Positions 1 through 8,967 of a stretch of DNA of 64,000 nucleotides are shown here, piece after piece. The DNA lies in NCBI GenBank assembly GCA_023242925.1, contig CP096134.1, positions 3,987,501-4,051,500 of the forward strand, given 5' to 3'. The stretch is from Hyphomonadaceae bacterium JAD_PAG50586_4. GTDB lineage: Bacteria; Pseudomonadota; Alphaproteobacteria; Caulobacterales; Aquidulcibacteraceae. Numbering within the stretch: the first letter of the stretch is position 1; each line of letters opens with the position of its first letter. The notes under the pieces were generated by a model. It was not told the DNA's origin and did not search any database. It saw only the letters and a program-made list of their open reading frames with translations. Position numbers and translations under genes: made by a program.

Positions 1-849
1 TTGGCGCTGCGTGCTGGCAATACGATCATTCTGCGCGGCGGCTCGGATAGCGCGACTTCGGTGGCGGCGATTGGTGAAGCATTGCGCGGCGCGTTGCGTG
101 AGGTGGGCTTGCCAGAAGACGCGGTGCAGATCGTGCCAAGCGCGGATCGCGCGGCTGTCGGCATGATGCTGGCCGGCTTGGGCGGTGCGATTGATGTGAT
201 CGTACCGCGTGGCGGCAAATCTTTGGTGGCGCGCGTGCAGAGCGAGGCGCGCGTGCCAGTGTTCGCGCACCTCGAAGGCATTTGCCACACCTACGTGCAC
301 GCCGCGGCGAAACCCCACGATGCGATTGCCCTGGTCGTGAACGCAAAGATGCGACGCGTTTCGGTGTGCGGATCAACCGAAACGCTTTTGATCGATCGCG
401 AAATCGCACCGGCGCTATTGCCCAAGATCGCGGCTGCGCTGGTGGAGCGTGGTTGCGAATTGCGCGGCGACGATGAGGCGCGCGCGATCGTTGAGATGAC
501 CGCGGCAAGTGAGGAAGATTGGAGCATGGAATATCTGGCGCCAATTCTTTCGGTGCGCGTTGTCGGCGGCGTCGATGAAGCCATAGCGCACATCGCTAAT
601 TACGGCTCCCAACACACCGAATGCATCATCACCGAAGATCAGATGGTCGCGGACACATTCTTACGTGAGGTCGACAGCGCGATTGTGCTGCACAATGCAT
701 CGACGCAATTCGCTGACGGCGGGGAATTTGGCTTTGGCGGCGAGATCGGCATTGCGACGGGCCGCATGCATGCACGCGGGCCGGTGGGCGCCGAGCAATT
801 GACGACCTTCAAATACGTCGTGCGCGGCACGGGGCAGATTCGGCCGTGA
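1..849 (+). CDS. proA: glutamate-5-semialdehyde dehydrogenase, C-terminal part (cut by window start)
   Basis: Gamma-glutamyl phosphate reductase of proline synthesis; it reduces gamma-glutamyl phosphate to glutamate-5-semialdehyde with NADPH in the cytoplasm. The visible 282 residues open inside the cofactor-binding half (AGNTIILRGGS) and include the active-site cysteine region (HLEGICHTYV, about residues 91-100). The family is usually about 415 residues, so roughly 130 N-terminal residues lie upstream of base 1 and the apparent TTG start is not real. The stop overlaps the GTG start of nadD by 4 bases, suggesting translational coupling. Confidence 0.95.
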   Translation: MALRAGNTIILRGGSDSATSVAAIGEALRGALREVGLPEDAVQIVPSADRAAVGMMLAGLGGAIDVIVPRGGKSLVARVQSEARVPVFAHLEGICHTYVHAAAKPHDAIALVVNAKMRRVSVCGSTETLLIDREIAPALLPKIAAALVERGCELRGDDEARAIVEMTAASEEDWSMEYLAPILSVRVVGGVDEAIAHIANYGSQHTECIITEDQMVADTFLREVDSAIVLHNASTQFADGGEFGFGGEIGIATGRMHARGPVGAEQLTTFKYVVRGTGQIRP

Positions 850-1397
850 GGCATGGCCTCCCTATCGCCTATCCCGGCATGAAGATCGGACTCTTCGGCG
901 GCAGCTTTGATCCTGCGCACGACGGCCACGCGCATGTGGCGGAAACGGCGCTGCGGCGCTTAGGACTCGATCGTGTCTGGTGGCTGGTGTCGCCGCAAAA
1001 TCCGCTGAAGCCGAAATCGAGCCCAATCGAGCAACGCCTCGCTTCGGCGCGCGAGCTGGCGCATGGCGGCCAAATGGTCGTCACCGATCTCGAGAGCCGG
1101 CTCGGCTGCGCGTTTACCTACCAGACGCTCCGGCATCTGAAGCGGCTCTATCCCGGCGTGCGATTTACGCTCGTGATGGGGGCGGACAATCTGGCCAACT
1201 TCCGTAAATGGCGAAATTGGCGCGAGGTCGCCCGCGCTGTGCCGATCGCCATTGTCTCCCGCCCCGGCGCCGGCCCCCGGCTGCGCATGTCCGCGCCCAG
1301 GGGCTGGAGTTACTTGAACGCGCGGCACAATTTCCAATCTTCCACAGCACTGCGGACCGCCCGCCGCCGGCCGGTGGCGAAGCCGGACCGGAAGTGA
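846..1397 (+). CDS. nadD: nicotinate-nucleotide adenylyltransferase
   Basis: Adenylates nicotinic acid mononucleotide with ATP to give deamido-NAD in NAD synthesis. The nucleotidyltransferase signature GLFGGSFDPAHDGH is near residues 14-27, and the family C-terminal motif appears as SSTALR. The start is GTG, overlapping the proA stop; an internal ATG at 879 would remove 11 residues. I prefer 846 because alphaproteobacterial NadD proteins often carry a short leader before GLFGGSF and the GTGA overlap favours coupling. The proA-nadD-rsfS-rlmH order is common in alphaproteobacteria. Confidence 0.93.
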   Translation: MRHGLPIAYPGMKIGLFGGSFDPAHDGHAHVAETALRRLGLDRVWWLVSPQNPLKPKSSPIEQRLASARELAHGGQMVVTDLESRLGCAFTYQTLRHLKRLYPGVRFTLVMGADNLANFRKWRNWREVARAVPIAIVSRPGAGPRLRMSAPRGWSYLNARHNFQSSTALRTARRRPVAKPDRK

Positions 1398-1446
1398 TAC
1401 CGTCCCTTTCCTGGGAAAAGAAGGAACCCAAATTCTGTCGCCTGAA

Positions 1447-1857
1447 ATGAAACGCGAAGCCGCCGCGCCCGAAGCTGGCAAGCCGCGCGATCCGAACCGG
1501 CCTGCGCCGGGCATCGACGTCGAAGCCGCCACGCAAGTCGTGCTCACCTCGCTTGAGGACGACAAGGCGGAGGAAATCGTCTCGATCGATATTCGCGGCA
1601 AATCTTCATTCGCTGACATGCTTGTCGTCGCCTCTGGCCGCTCTGCGCGTCACGTGGGCGCGTTGGCTGATCACGTGATGCGCAAGCTGAAAGAAGCGGG
1701 CGTGAAAGACGTGCGCGTCGAAGGCATGCCACAGGCTGACTGGGTTCTGGTCGATGCAGGCGACGTGGTGGTGCACCTGTTCCGCCCGGAAGTGCGCTCC
1801 TTCTACAACATCGAGAAGATCTGGTCCGGCAACCACACGACGGCTCTGCCGAGCTAA
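1447..1857 (+). CDS. rsfS: ribosome silencing factor RsfS
   Basis: RsfS binds ribosomal protein uL14 and blocks joining of the 30S and 50S subunits when nutrients are low. The 136-residue product has an acidic N-terminal half and the family core FADMLVVASGRSARHVGALA followed by DWVLVDAGDVVVHLF and a YNIEKIW end, all typical. Length fits, given a roughly 25-residue variable N-terminal tail rich in Ala and Pro. It lies 49 nt after nadD and 3 nt before rlmH, a conserved set joining NAD synthesis and ribosome maintenance genes. Confidence 0.95.
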   Translation: MKREAAAPEAGKPRDPNRPAPGIDVEAATQVVLTSLEDDKAEEIVSIDIRGKSSFADMLVVASGRSARHVGALADHVMRKLKEAGVKDVRVEGMPQADWVLVDAGDVVVHLFRPEVRSFYNIEKIWSGNHTTALPS

Positions 1858-1860
1858 AAC

Positions 1861-2331
1861 ATGCGCGTGATCATCGCCGCGGTCGGCCGGCTCCGCGATG
1901 GCCCGGAAGCGGCGATGACGGCGGATTATGTCGCACGCGCCAATGCAGCCGCGCGCTCGCTTGGCTTCAAGAGTTTCGAGCTCATCGAAGTGGAAGGTAA
2001 GCCTGCGGGCGATCAACGCGGGGAAGCTGCGGCGTTGTTGAAAGCGACGCCGGACAACTCACGCAAAATCCTGCTCGATGAACGCGGGGCCGAATGGGCG
2101 TCGCGGCAAATGGCCGAAAAGCTCGCGCGCTGGCGCGACGACGGCGTGCCGGCCTTAACGTTTTGGATAGGCGGCGCTGACGGCGCTTCACAAAGCCTTA
2201 AGGACCAAGCTGACGAAAAGCTGGCTTTTGGGCGGCAAACTTGGCCGCATCGCCTCGTGCGTGTGATGATTTCCGAACAAATTTACCGGGCTGTGACGAT
2301 TTTGAGCGGTAATCCCTATCACCGAGACTGA
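1861..2331 (+). CDS. rlmH: 23S rRNA (pseudouridine-1915-N3) methyltransferase RlmH
   Basis: SPOUT-class methyltransferase that uses SAM to methylate pseudouridine 1915 in helix 69 of 23S rRNA in the assembled 70S ribosome. The 156-residue length is normal. The SAM-binding knot is visible as FWIGGADG, and the C-terminal signature EQIYRAVTILSGNPYHR is complete. The ATG start is 3 nt after the rsfS stop, so the two are almost certainly co-transcribed. Confidence 0.96.
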   Translation: MRVIIAAVGRLRDGPEAAMTADYVARANAAARSLGFKSFELIEVEGKPAGDQRGEAAALLKATPDNSRKILLDERGAEWASRQMAEKLARWRDDGVPALTFWIGGADGASQSLKDQADEKLAFGRQTWPHRLVRVMISEQIYRAVTILSGNPYHRD

Positions 2332-2345
2332 AGTTTTCGGGCGAT

Positions 2346-3509
2346 ATGGTGGTGTGGATTATGGCTCGAGGCGCAGGACGCGCCCGCGCCCTTGTCGCAT
2401 GTGCGTTTGCCGCACTCGCGATGTGTCTAGGGAACGCGGACGCCCAAACCCGACGGACGGCCACACAGGCCGAGCGTGAACGCCGCGCGGAGATCACGCG
2501 CGCCGAACGCCTGCGCACGGAAGCTAACGCCGCGCGCCGCGAAGTTCGTCAGCTCGATGCGCGCTTGAGTGGCGCCAACCAACGCCGCCAGGAAGCCGAG
2601 ATCGCCGCCGCTGAAGCACAAGCGCGTCTCGATGCACTGCACGCGCAGATCGATTCCGACACGGTGCGTCGCCGCAATGCGCATAGCGCGCTAGAATCCG
2701 CACTGATCGCCGCCGCTTTCGCCGAGCGTCGCGTGGAACCGCGCGCGGTTCGCGCCGGCATTTTCGCGCGCGCGGCTTTACCGAGCTTTGCACGCGTTGA
2801 ACGCGCTTCTGCCGCTTCGATTGCCGAAGCGCGCCAGGTAGAGGTCGCCATCGCCGAAGAGCAGGTCACGCTCGCCGCTGCGCAAGCAACGCTGGAGACC
2901 GAGCGCTCCGAAATCGCAGGCCTCATCGCCCAGCGCCGCGCCGCACAAACCCAGCTCACACGCGAAGCCAGCGCTGCCGACCGCCGCGCCCGCACGCTCG
3001 CCGCGGAGGCGCGGACCCTGCGGGAACTCGCCCAGCAGGTGCAGCGCAGCACACCGCGCGCAGCCGCCGCGACGCCGCCTCCCTCCGGACCATCTGTCGT
3101 TCCGGCGGCCTGGATGGCGCCAGCTGAAGGTCGCATTACGCGGAATTATGGCGCCCGCGACGCCGACGGCATGGCGTCCCAAGGCGTTTTGGTGCGCACC
3201 GCGTCAGGCGCGCGCGTCGTGGCGCCGGCCAATGCTGAAATTGCCTACGCCGGAGTGTTTAGAAGCTACGGCCAAGTCTTGATCCTGAACGTGGACGGTG
3301 GTTACGCTCTCGTGCTCACCGGTCTCGAAACTATCCAGGCCCGCGTGGGTGAAACTGTAAGCGCCGGCCAAGCGATCGGACAAATGCCCAGTTCGGACAC
3401 GACGGCGCCGGATTTGTATGTGGAAGTGCGGCGGGGCGGCCAACCGGTCGATCCTGGAAGATGGCTCAGTTCGCGGCTTGCCGGCGGACCGGGCGTTAGA
3501 GCTGGTTAA
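2346..3509 (+). CDS. EnvC-like murein hydrolase activator with degenerate LytM domain
   Basis: Predicted exported protein of 387 residues: signal peptide (about residues 6-34, ending ADAQT), a long Ala/Arg/Glu-rich coiled coil (about 35-235), a Pro-rich hinge, and a C-terminal M23/LytM domain (about 265-385). The usual zinc ligands are missing: SQGVLVRT stands where the HxxxD motif should be, and LYVEVRRGGQPVDPGRWL has Tyr in place of the HFE histidine. This matches the EnvC class, which activates amidases at the septum rather than cutting peptidoglycan. ATGs at 2346 and 2361 are both possible. It is followed directly by ctpA, as in many alphaproteobacteria. Confidence 0.85.
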   Translation: MVVWIMARGAGRARALVACAFAALAMCLGNADAQTRRTATQAERERRAEITRAERLRTEANAARREVRQLDARLSGANQRRQEAEIAAAEAQARLDALHAQIDSDTVRRRNAHSALESALIAAAFAERRVEPRAVRAGIFARAALPSFARVERASAASIAEARQVEVAIAEEQVTLAAAQATLETERSEIAGLIAQRRAAQTQLTREASAADRRARTLAAEARTLRELAQQVQRSTPRAAAATPPPSGPSVVPAAWMAPAEGRITRNYGARDADGMASQGVLVRTASGARVVAPANAEIAYAGVFRSYGQVLILNVDGGYALVLTGLETIQARVGETVSAGQAIGQMPSSDTTAPDLYVEVRRGGQPVDPGRWLSSRLAGGPGVRAG

Positions 3510-3547
3510 CACCTTGCGGGCGATCAATATCGCCTTGGGGGACTGAA

Positions 3548-4867
3548 ATGCGGATAGCGTGGATTGCAGCGCCCGTCGCCGGCATGGCGGCACTTGTTGG
3601 CGCTTTGGCTTGGTCCGCGCCTGAAGAGCCTGGTCGTGGCGACATTTATCGCCAGCTTGAGCTGTTCGCCGACGTGCTGGCGCGCGTCGAACAGGATTAC
3701 GTGACTGAGATCAACGAAGAAGAGGCTATGGAAGCGGCCATCCAAGGCATGCTCGCCTCGCTCGATCCGCACTCCTCGTACATGAACGCAGCCGACTACC
3801 GCGAAATGCAAACGCAAACGCGCGGCGAGTATGGCGGCCTGGGCATCGAAGTGACGAGTGAAGACGGTGTTGTGCGTGTCGTCTCCCCGATCGACGATAC
3901 GCCGGCCGCGCGCGCGGGCATCCTGGCGGGCGATTATCTCACAGCCATCGACGGCGAAAGCATTGTCGGCCTCACGCTGAACGACGCCGTGCGCCGCATG
4001 CGTGGCGACGCAGGCTCATCGATCGTCGTCACGGTTGCGCGCGAAGGAACCGATCCCTTCGACGTCACGCTGCAACGTGAAATCATCAATGTACGCGCAG
4101 TAACGGCGCGCGTTGAAGGCGGCGATGTCGGCATTATCCGCATCTCGACCTTCAACGAACGCACCAGCGACATGCTGCAGGACGCGATCCGCACCGTGCG
4201 CCGCGACACTGGCGGACGTCTGCGCGGCGTCGTTGTCGATTTGCGTAACAATCCGGGCGGCCTGCTCGATCAAGCCATTGAAGTGTCGGACGCGTTCCTC
4301 GACGGTGGCGAAGTGGTTTCCACCCGTGGCCGCCAACCGGAAGACGTGCAGCGCTACAATGCGCGCCGCGGCGACGACATGGCCGGCGTGCCGATCGTTG
4401 TGCTGATCAATGGCGCGAGCGCTTCCGCAGCGGAAATCGTCGCCGGCGCACTGCAGGACCGCAACCGCGCCCTGATCGTCGGCACGGATTCGTTCGGCAA
4501 AGGCTCCGTGCAGACCGTAATCCCGCTGCAAGGGGGCCGCGATGGCGCGCTGCGCCTCACCACGGCGCGCTATTACACGCCGGCTGGTCGCTCGATCCAA
4601 GGCGCCGGCATCACGCCGGACATGGAAGTCGCCCCGCGCCGCATCGACGCCGAACAGATCGCGCGCCTGCAACGCCTCGGCGTTTCAGAAGCGGATCTCC
4701 CCAACGCGCTGGATAACGATTCGGGCGCGCAACGTCGCGCGGTTCACGTGCCGGAAGACATGCCGCCGGAAAACTGGGACGCCGAAGAGGATTACCAACT
4801 GAAGCGCGCGATGGATTTCTTGCGCCAAGGCACGGTTGCGGAGCGTCTGCGCCAGCGCGCCGGCTGA
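3548..4867 (+). CDS. ctpA: S41 family carboxy-terminal processing protease (CtpA type)
   Basis: Periplasmic serine protease of 439 residues that trims C-termini of envelope proteins or degrades them. In order: an N-terminal signal or anchor segment (about 1-23), the helical S41 N-terminal region, a PDZ domain (about 96-175, GGLGIEV to VTVAREG), and the S41 catalytic domain, with the serine in NGASASAAEIVAGAL (about 288-302) and the lysine in DSFGKGSVQ (K318). A short acidic C-terminal extension follows. It starts 38 nt after the EnvC-like gene; the pairing suggests a joint role in controlling cell-wall hydrolases, which is inference. Confidence 0.93.
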   Translation: MRIAWIAAPVAGMAALVGALAWSAPEEPGRGDIYRQLELFADVLARVEQDYVTEINEEEAMEAAIQGMLASLDPHSSYMNAADYREMQTQTRGEYGGLGIEVTSEDGVVRVVSPIDDTPAARAGILAGDYLTAIDGESIVGLTLNDAVRRMRGDAGSSIVVTVAREGTDPFDVTLQREIINVRAVTARVEGGDVGIIRISTFNERTSDMLQDAIRTVRRDTGGRLRGVVVDLRNNPGGLLDQAIEVSDAFLDGGEVVSTRGRQPEDVQRYNARRGDDMAGVPIVVLINGASASAAEIVAGALQDRNRALIVGTDSFGKGSVQTVIPLQGGRDGALRLTTARYYTPAGRSIQGAGITPDMEVAPRRIDAEQIARLQRLGVSEADLPNALDNDSGAQRRAVHVPEDMPPENWDAEEDYQLKRAMDFLRQGTVAERLRQRAG

Positions 4868-4898
4868 TCTCGTTAACACTTAAGACTCAACGCCTTCC

Positions 4899-4912
4899 AG
4901 GTCGTCCGACCT
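4899..4912. promoter_or_regulatory. 14-bp palindrome upstream of the deacetylase gene
   Basis: AGGTCG-TC-CGACCT between ctpA and the deacetylase gene, 26 nt before the ATG at 4938. The 2-nt centre is too short for a stable RNA loop, so an operator or a chance palindrome is likelier than a terminator. No known regulator consensus is recognised. Confidence 0.25.
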
Positions 4913-4937
4913 AGTGACGGGCGCGGCGAATTCATAG

Positions 4938-6161
4938 ATGTTTCGGCCTATGATTCGCCCGCGCTCAAGCGCGCCCGGTCTTGCGCGGAAACCCGCACCC
5001 AAGACCAACCCGGGCGGCGCACCGCCAGTAAATCACCGCTTTCTCGCGCTGGGCGTCGCCGCCTTGCTCGCGCTGAGCGCGTTTGGCGCAATCCAAATCT
5101 TTGGCGACCCGAGCGCAGCCGGCCCCAGCCGCGTAGTGGCGCTCGCGCCGAACGACGCCTCCGCCAACGCGCCGACGGTGAGCTTCTCGGATGCCGCGAT
5201 CGATGAGGACGGCGACGACTACGAATTGTTCGACCTCAGCGAATTGCCGGATGCGAGCGCAGGCGCCGAGATCGGCGAGATCGGCTCAGATGGGCAATTG
5301 CGCGTCTCCGTTGTCGAATCGTCCGAGTCGTCGCGCCGCCCCGCGGCATCGCCGCTGCCGCGCGCGCCGATCGCAGGCATGACCGAGCCCGGACCGAACG
5401 GCGTCTTGCCGATCATTGCCGCAAACGGGCGCACCCCCGCGCAAGCCTATGCGCGGCCGTTTACGCCGGTGCAGGGCCGGCCGATGATTGCGGTCGTGAT
5501 TGGCGGCCTCGGCTTCAACGCACGCGCCACCACACAAGCGATCGATGAATTGCCAGCGGAGGTAACGCTCTCATTCGTGCCTTACGCCTCCGATCTCCAA
5601 GGCTGGATCGACCGCGCCCGCGCGCGTGGGCACGAAGTGCTGATCGAATTGCCGATGGAGCCGTTCGACCCAGATGCGGACGATACCGGCCCACAAACCC
5701 TTCTCGCGGCAGCCACACCGCAGCAGAACACCCAGCGGCTCGAGCAATTGCTCTCCCGCGCCTCCGGCTATTTCGGCGTGACGAATTACCAGGGCGCGCG
5801 CTTCGCCACGTCCGCGCAGGCCTCCGGCCCTGTTGTACAACAATTGCGTCGCCGCGGCCTCGTCTTCCTGTCGAGCGGCATCGGCCAACGCACGGCGTTG
5901 AGCGTTGAGGCGCAGCGCGCAGGACTGCCCAGCACGGCGGCCGATCGCATCATTGACGCGCGGCGCGAAGCGGATGCGATCGATGATCAATTGCTCAATT
6001 TGGAGGCGCTGGCGCTGCAGAATCAGAGCGCAGTCGGCGCCGGCTTTGCCTATCCTGTGACTATGGAGCAGGTTGGTCGCTGGGCGCGTGACGTCGAAAC
6101 GCGCGGATACGAATTGGCGCCAGCATCGGCCGTGCTCAATGCACGCGCCGCGCGCCGATGA
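4938..6161 (+). CDS. divergent polysaccharide deacetylase family protein (PF04748, YibQ-like)
   Basis: Single-pass envelope protein of 407 residues: basic, Pro-rich N-terminus, one membrane helix (about 35-55), an acidic low-complexity stretch, then a PF04748 domain from about residue 180 to the end (PMIAVVIGGLGFN ... ELPMEPFDPDADD ... GVTNYQGARF). The family lies next to ctp genes in many proteobacteria and its reaction is not established. IAVVIGGLG lacks the acidic residues usual after the first strand, so catalysis is doubtful. Its stop overlaps the rppH ATG by 4 bases. Confidence 0.85.
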   Translation: MFRPMIRPRSSAPGLARKPAPKTNPGGAPPVNHRFLALGVAALLALSAFGAIQIFGDPSAAGPSRVVALAPNDASANAPTVSFSDAAIDEDGDDYELFDLSELPDASAGAEIGEIGSDGQLRVSVVESSESSRRPAASPLPRAPIAGMTEPGPNGVLPIIAANGRTPAQAYARPFTPVQGRPMIAVVIGGLGFNARATTQAIDELPAEVTLSFVPYASDLQGWIDRARARGHEVLIELPMEPFDPDADDTGPQTLLAAATPQQNTQRLEQLLSRASGYFGVTNYQGARFATSAQASGPVVQQLRRRGLVFLSSGIGQRTALSVEAQRAGLPSTAADRIIDARREADAIDDQLLNLEALALQNQSAVGAGFAYPVTMEQVGRWARDVETRGYELAPASAVLNARAARR

Positions 6162-7315
6162 CAGAGGCGCGCGACCCCAAGAAATTTCGCCCTAACGTTG
6201 GCCTCGCGCTGTTTCATCGCGACGGGCTCGTGTTCTTGGGCAAACGCGCCGGCGCCGAAGGCCCTTATCAATGGCAAATGCCCCAAGGCGGCGTTGATCG
6301 CGGCGAGTCCACGCTTGAGGCCGCTTATCGTGAACTTGAGGAAGAAGTTGGCGTAGGGGCAGAACACGTCGATCTGCTCGAAGAAACGGCAGATTGGTAT
6401 TATTACGAATTCCCCATCGACGTGCGCACAAAAATGCGGCCACGCGGTCGTTACCTCGGCCAACGGCAGAAATGGTTCGCCTTCCGCTTCAAAGGTCGCG
6501 ACGCTGATATTAGGCTCGACACACACACACCGGAGTTCAGCGATTGGCGCTGGGCTGCGCTAGAGACAGCGCCCGGCTTGGTGATACCGTTCAAGCGCCC
6601 CACGTACGAAATCGTGGCGCAACAGTTCAAGAAGCACAGCGTGGGGATTCCAAATGATGTTTTGCCCGATGGGCGCCGCTTGGGCTGCCCGCGCATGAAG
6701 AACAATTCTGTCGTGACGCCTGTCGTGTTCGTACACGGCGCGTTTTGCGGCGGTTGGGCGTTCGACGCGTTTCGCGAGCCGTTCGAAGCGGCGGGTTTTG
6801 AAACGCACGCGCCCAACCTGCCGCATCACGAACGCGGGGCCGATCTTGAACAACTCGCGCAGGCGGGACTGAAAGAATATTCGAAATCTATCGTGCGCTA
6901 CCTGCACGATCTGCGTGCGCCACCTGTATTAGTAGGCCATTCCTTGGGCGGGCTCGTGTCGCAAATGGCGGCGATGCATGCGCCGATCGCGGGGCTCGTT
7001 CTGCTGGCGCCGAGTGCGCCGTGGGGTGTGATGCCGACGACATTGGAGGAGCACGGCAGCCAGTTTGGCTTGTCTTTGCTCGGCGATTATTGGCGCCGAC
7101 CAATCCCCCGGATTACAGCGTCGCGCGTAACGCGACCCTTGATCGCTTGGAGCGTGAAGATGCGCGCCGCGTATTCGCGCGCTTCGTTCCGGAAAGCGGC
7201 CGCGCAATCCGCGAGGCCGTGCAATGGTGGTCAGATCATTCGATGGCCGCGCAAGCGCCGGTCTATCGTATCGCCGCACCTGTGCTTGGGCTGGCCGGCG
7301 GACGTGACCGCGTAA
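6158..7315 (+). CDS. rppH: RNA pyrophosphohydrolase RppH (Nudix); frame runs on into the next gene as sequenced
   Basis: RppH removes pyrophosphate from the 5' end of mRNA, starting decay. Residues 1-165 are a canonical Nudix domain: QWQMPQGGVDRGES, then the Nudix box ending AYRELEEEVGV, then WYYYEFP, the region seen in RppH/NudH. As written, the frame continues into an alpha/beta hydrolase (from residue 180) and stops at 7315. I doubt this fusion: adding one G to the G4 run at 6643-6646 gives a stop at 6655-6657 and a 166-residue protein, the normal RppH size, and the hydrolase has its own ATG at 6695. The last part of this frame (about 7110-7315) is not real coding sequence. Confidence 0.8.
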   Translation: MTEARDPKKFRPNVGLALFHRDGLVFLGKRAGAEGPYQWQMPQGGVDRGESTLEAAYRELEEEVGVGAEHVDLLEETADWYYYEFPIDVRTKMRPRGRYLGQRQKWFAFRFKGRDADIRLDTHTPEFSDWRWAALETAPGLVIPFKRPTYEIVAQQFKKHSVGIPNDVLPDGRRLGCPRMKNNSVVTPVVFVHGAFCGGWAFDAFREPFEAAGFETHAPNLPHHERGADLEQLAQAGLKEYSKSIVRYLHDLRAPPVLVGHSLGGLVSQMAAMHAPIAGLVLLAPSAPWGVMPTTLEEHGSQFGLSLLGDYWRRPIPRITASRVTRPLIAWSVKMRAAYSRASFRKAAAQSARPCNGGQIIRWPRKRRSIVSPHLCLGWPADVTA

Positions 7316-7542
7316 ATCCCTCGAGCACCGTGCGACGTTTGATTTCACGCTTCCCGGGCGACCAGGCGCACTTCCACGAGTTTCCCGACATGAGCCATTG
7401 GCTCGTCGGCGAGCCCGAGTCGCCAGATGTCGCCGCACTCACGCTGCAATGGCTGACGGCGCGCGGCATTGGCCCGAAGCCCGTGAAAGCGAAACGCAAG
7501 CAGCTTTCGCTATTCAGCTTTGGCGACGGCGCGGGCGCTTAA
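6695..7542 (+). CDS. alpha/beta hydrolase, frameshifted at 7105-7109
   Basis: Alpha/beta hydrolase of unknown substrate. Visible parts: oxyanion strand VVFVHGAFCGGW, nucleophile elbow VLVGHSLGGLVSQ (Ser), and, in another frame, the acid strand GLAGGRDRVNP and the histidine region FPDMSHWLVGEP. The two frames meet at a C5 run (7105-7109); one added C joins DYWRRPIP to PDYSVARN and gives 282 residues without interruption. I treat the gene as intact with a sequence error. ATG 6695 is the likely start. Its stop shares TTAA (7539-7542) with the convergent phosphoesterase gene. Confidence 0.8.
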
Positions 7543-8507
7543 GTCGGCGGCGTATCGCGACCGCGCAATGTGATGATCACGATCTCAGGCGACGTCAGAA
7601 AGCGCACCGGCAACGTACTCGTGCCAATGCCGCCTGTCGTGTAGAGCGTGCGTCCATTCTCTTGAACGAGATGACACTCGTAAGCGCGATTGTGCACAAC
7701 GCTGGCTGGGCGACCAATGAGCGGGAGCGTCACCTGCCCGCAATGTGAATGGCCCGCGAGCATCAATGCAGGACCATCCGGCATGTCAGGGAAACTATCC
7801 GGGTTGTGACCGATGACGATCGTGTCGGTGTTTTCCGGCGCGCCATCGAGTGCTGCGGCAAAATCCGGATCGCCTGTCCACGCGTCGGCAATGCCGGCAA
7901 CGACAATCGCGCCGCCGCTGCGGCGAATGACGATGTGCCTGTTCCAGAGCGCTGCAACGCCGGCGTCCTGTAGCGCCGTGGTCACCGCACCGCGCCCATA
8001 CCAGGAATCATGATTGCCGATCGCCGCAACCGCGCCATAGCGAGCGTTGAGCGCGCCAAAGGTGGCGATGCCGCCTAGAATCTCTTGGTTCTCCGTCGGC
8101 GTGCGCTCCGCCTCCGGCGCGTGTCCGTTTACAAAATCGCCAAGCATCACAACGAGCTCTGGCCGCAACTCATTCAAGCGCTGCACGATGCGACCCATCC
8201 GCGCCGCATCCACGTGCGGGCCGCCGACATGCACATCACTGATCGCCGCAATCGTCAGCGGCGCACCGCTCCAGTTTTCACTGACAATTTCAACGTGGCG
8301 CACGACAAGCGTATTCGGCTCGATGAACCACGCATAAATGTTGATCCAATAGGCGCTCTCGACGATGGCGATTGCCGCAAACACGATCCAACGCTTACGC
8401 CGCGAGAGCGTGCGCCAGCGACGCACGAGCCAGACTGCCGCCCATGCAATCAGCGCAAAGCCGATGACAGCGCCGATCCCGGCCGGCAAAAGTTGAGGAT
8501 GCAGCAT
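7539..8507 (-). CDS. calcineurin-like metallophosphoesterase, membrane-anchored
   Basis: 322-residue protein with two N-terminal membrane helices (about 5-30 and 38-60) followed by a metallophosphoesterase domain with all five metal-binding motifs: ISDVHVG, LGDFVNG, IGNHDSWYG, IGHNPD and AGHSHCGQ. It resembles the YaeI/LpxH-like branch of membrane-linked phosphodiester hydrolases; the substrate is unknown. ATG at 8507 is preferred to the upstream TTG at 8543, because the longer version only adds a short polar leader. It lies 55 nt downstream of atpC in the same direction and could receive read-through. Confidence 0.85.
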   Translation of the reverse strand: MLHPQLLPAGIGAVIGFALIAWAAVWLVRRWRTLSRRKRWIVFAAIAIVESAYWINIYAWFIEPNTLVVRHVEIVSENWSGAPLTIAAISDVHVGGPHVDAARMGRIVQRLNELRPELVVMLGDFVNGHAPEAERTPTENQEILGGIATFGALNARYGAVAAIGNHDSWYGRGAVTTALQDAGVAALWNRHIVIRRSGGAIVVAGIADAWTGDPDFAAALDGAPENTDTIVIGHNPDSFPDMPDGPALMLAGHSHCGQVTLPLIGRPASVVHNRAYECHLVQENGRTLYTTGGIGTSTLPVRFLTSPEIVIITLRGRDTPPT

Positions 8508-8562
8508 CGCTGCAAGCTTGGCGCGGCCGGCGCATACCGGCAAGCGCAGCTTTGATGCAGTT

Positions 8563-8964
8563 TTAGTGCAGCGCGGCTTTCAAGGCTTCCAGACGCGCAA
8601 CGGCGCGCTCAGCCACTTCTCGCTTGGCGTCGCTGCCCAGCGAGTCACGCAGATCGTCTTGCGCGTTCTTGAGCTGCTGCTCGACTTCAGCGCGGTCGAT
8701 ATCCGCGAGATCAATCGCCTCTTCGGCCAGCACCGTGAGACCATCCGGCGTCACGTCCGCAAAGCCGCCATTGACGAAGATGCGCCGCTCAGAGCCGCCG
8801 TCGATCACGCGCAACGCGCCCGGCTTAATCACACTCATCACTGGCGCGTGGTTCGGCAGCACACCGAATTCGCCTTCCGAGCCCGGCACCACGACTTGAT
8901 CGACGTCGCCGTGAAATAATTCACGTTCAGGCGAAACAAGGGCGAAGTTCAGTTTGTCAGCCAT
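8563..8964 (-). CDS. atpC: F1F0 ATP synthase subunit epsilon
   Basis: Epsilon subunit of the F1 motor, part of the central stalk and an inhibitor of ATP hydrolysis. 133 residues: N-terminal beta-sandwich (FALVSPERELFHGDVDQVVVPGSEGEFGVLPNHAPVMS, residues 6-43) and C-terminal helices beginning near AEEAIDLADIDRAEVEQQL. Length and motifs are normal. It is the last F1 gene of the operon, 3 nt after an 81-residue unknown gene. Confidence 0.96.
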   Translation of the reverse strand: MADKLNFALVSPERELFHGDVDQVVVPGSEGEFGVLPNHAPVMSVIKPGALRVIDGGSERRIFVNGGFADVTPDGLTVLAEEAIDLADIDRAEVEQQLKNAQDDLRDSLGSDAKREVAERAVARLEALKAALH

Positions 8965-8967
8965 GAA

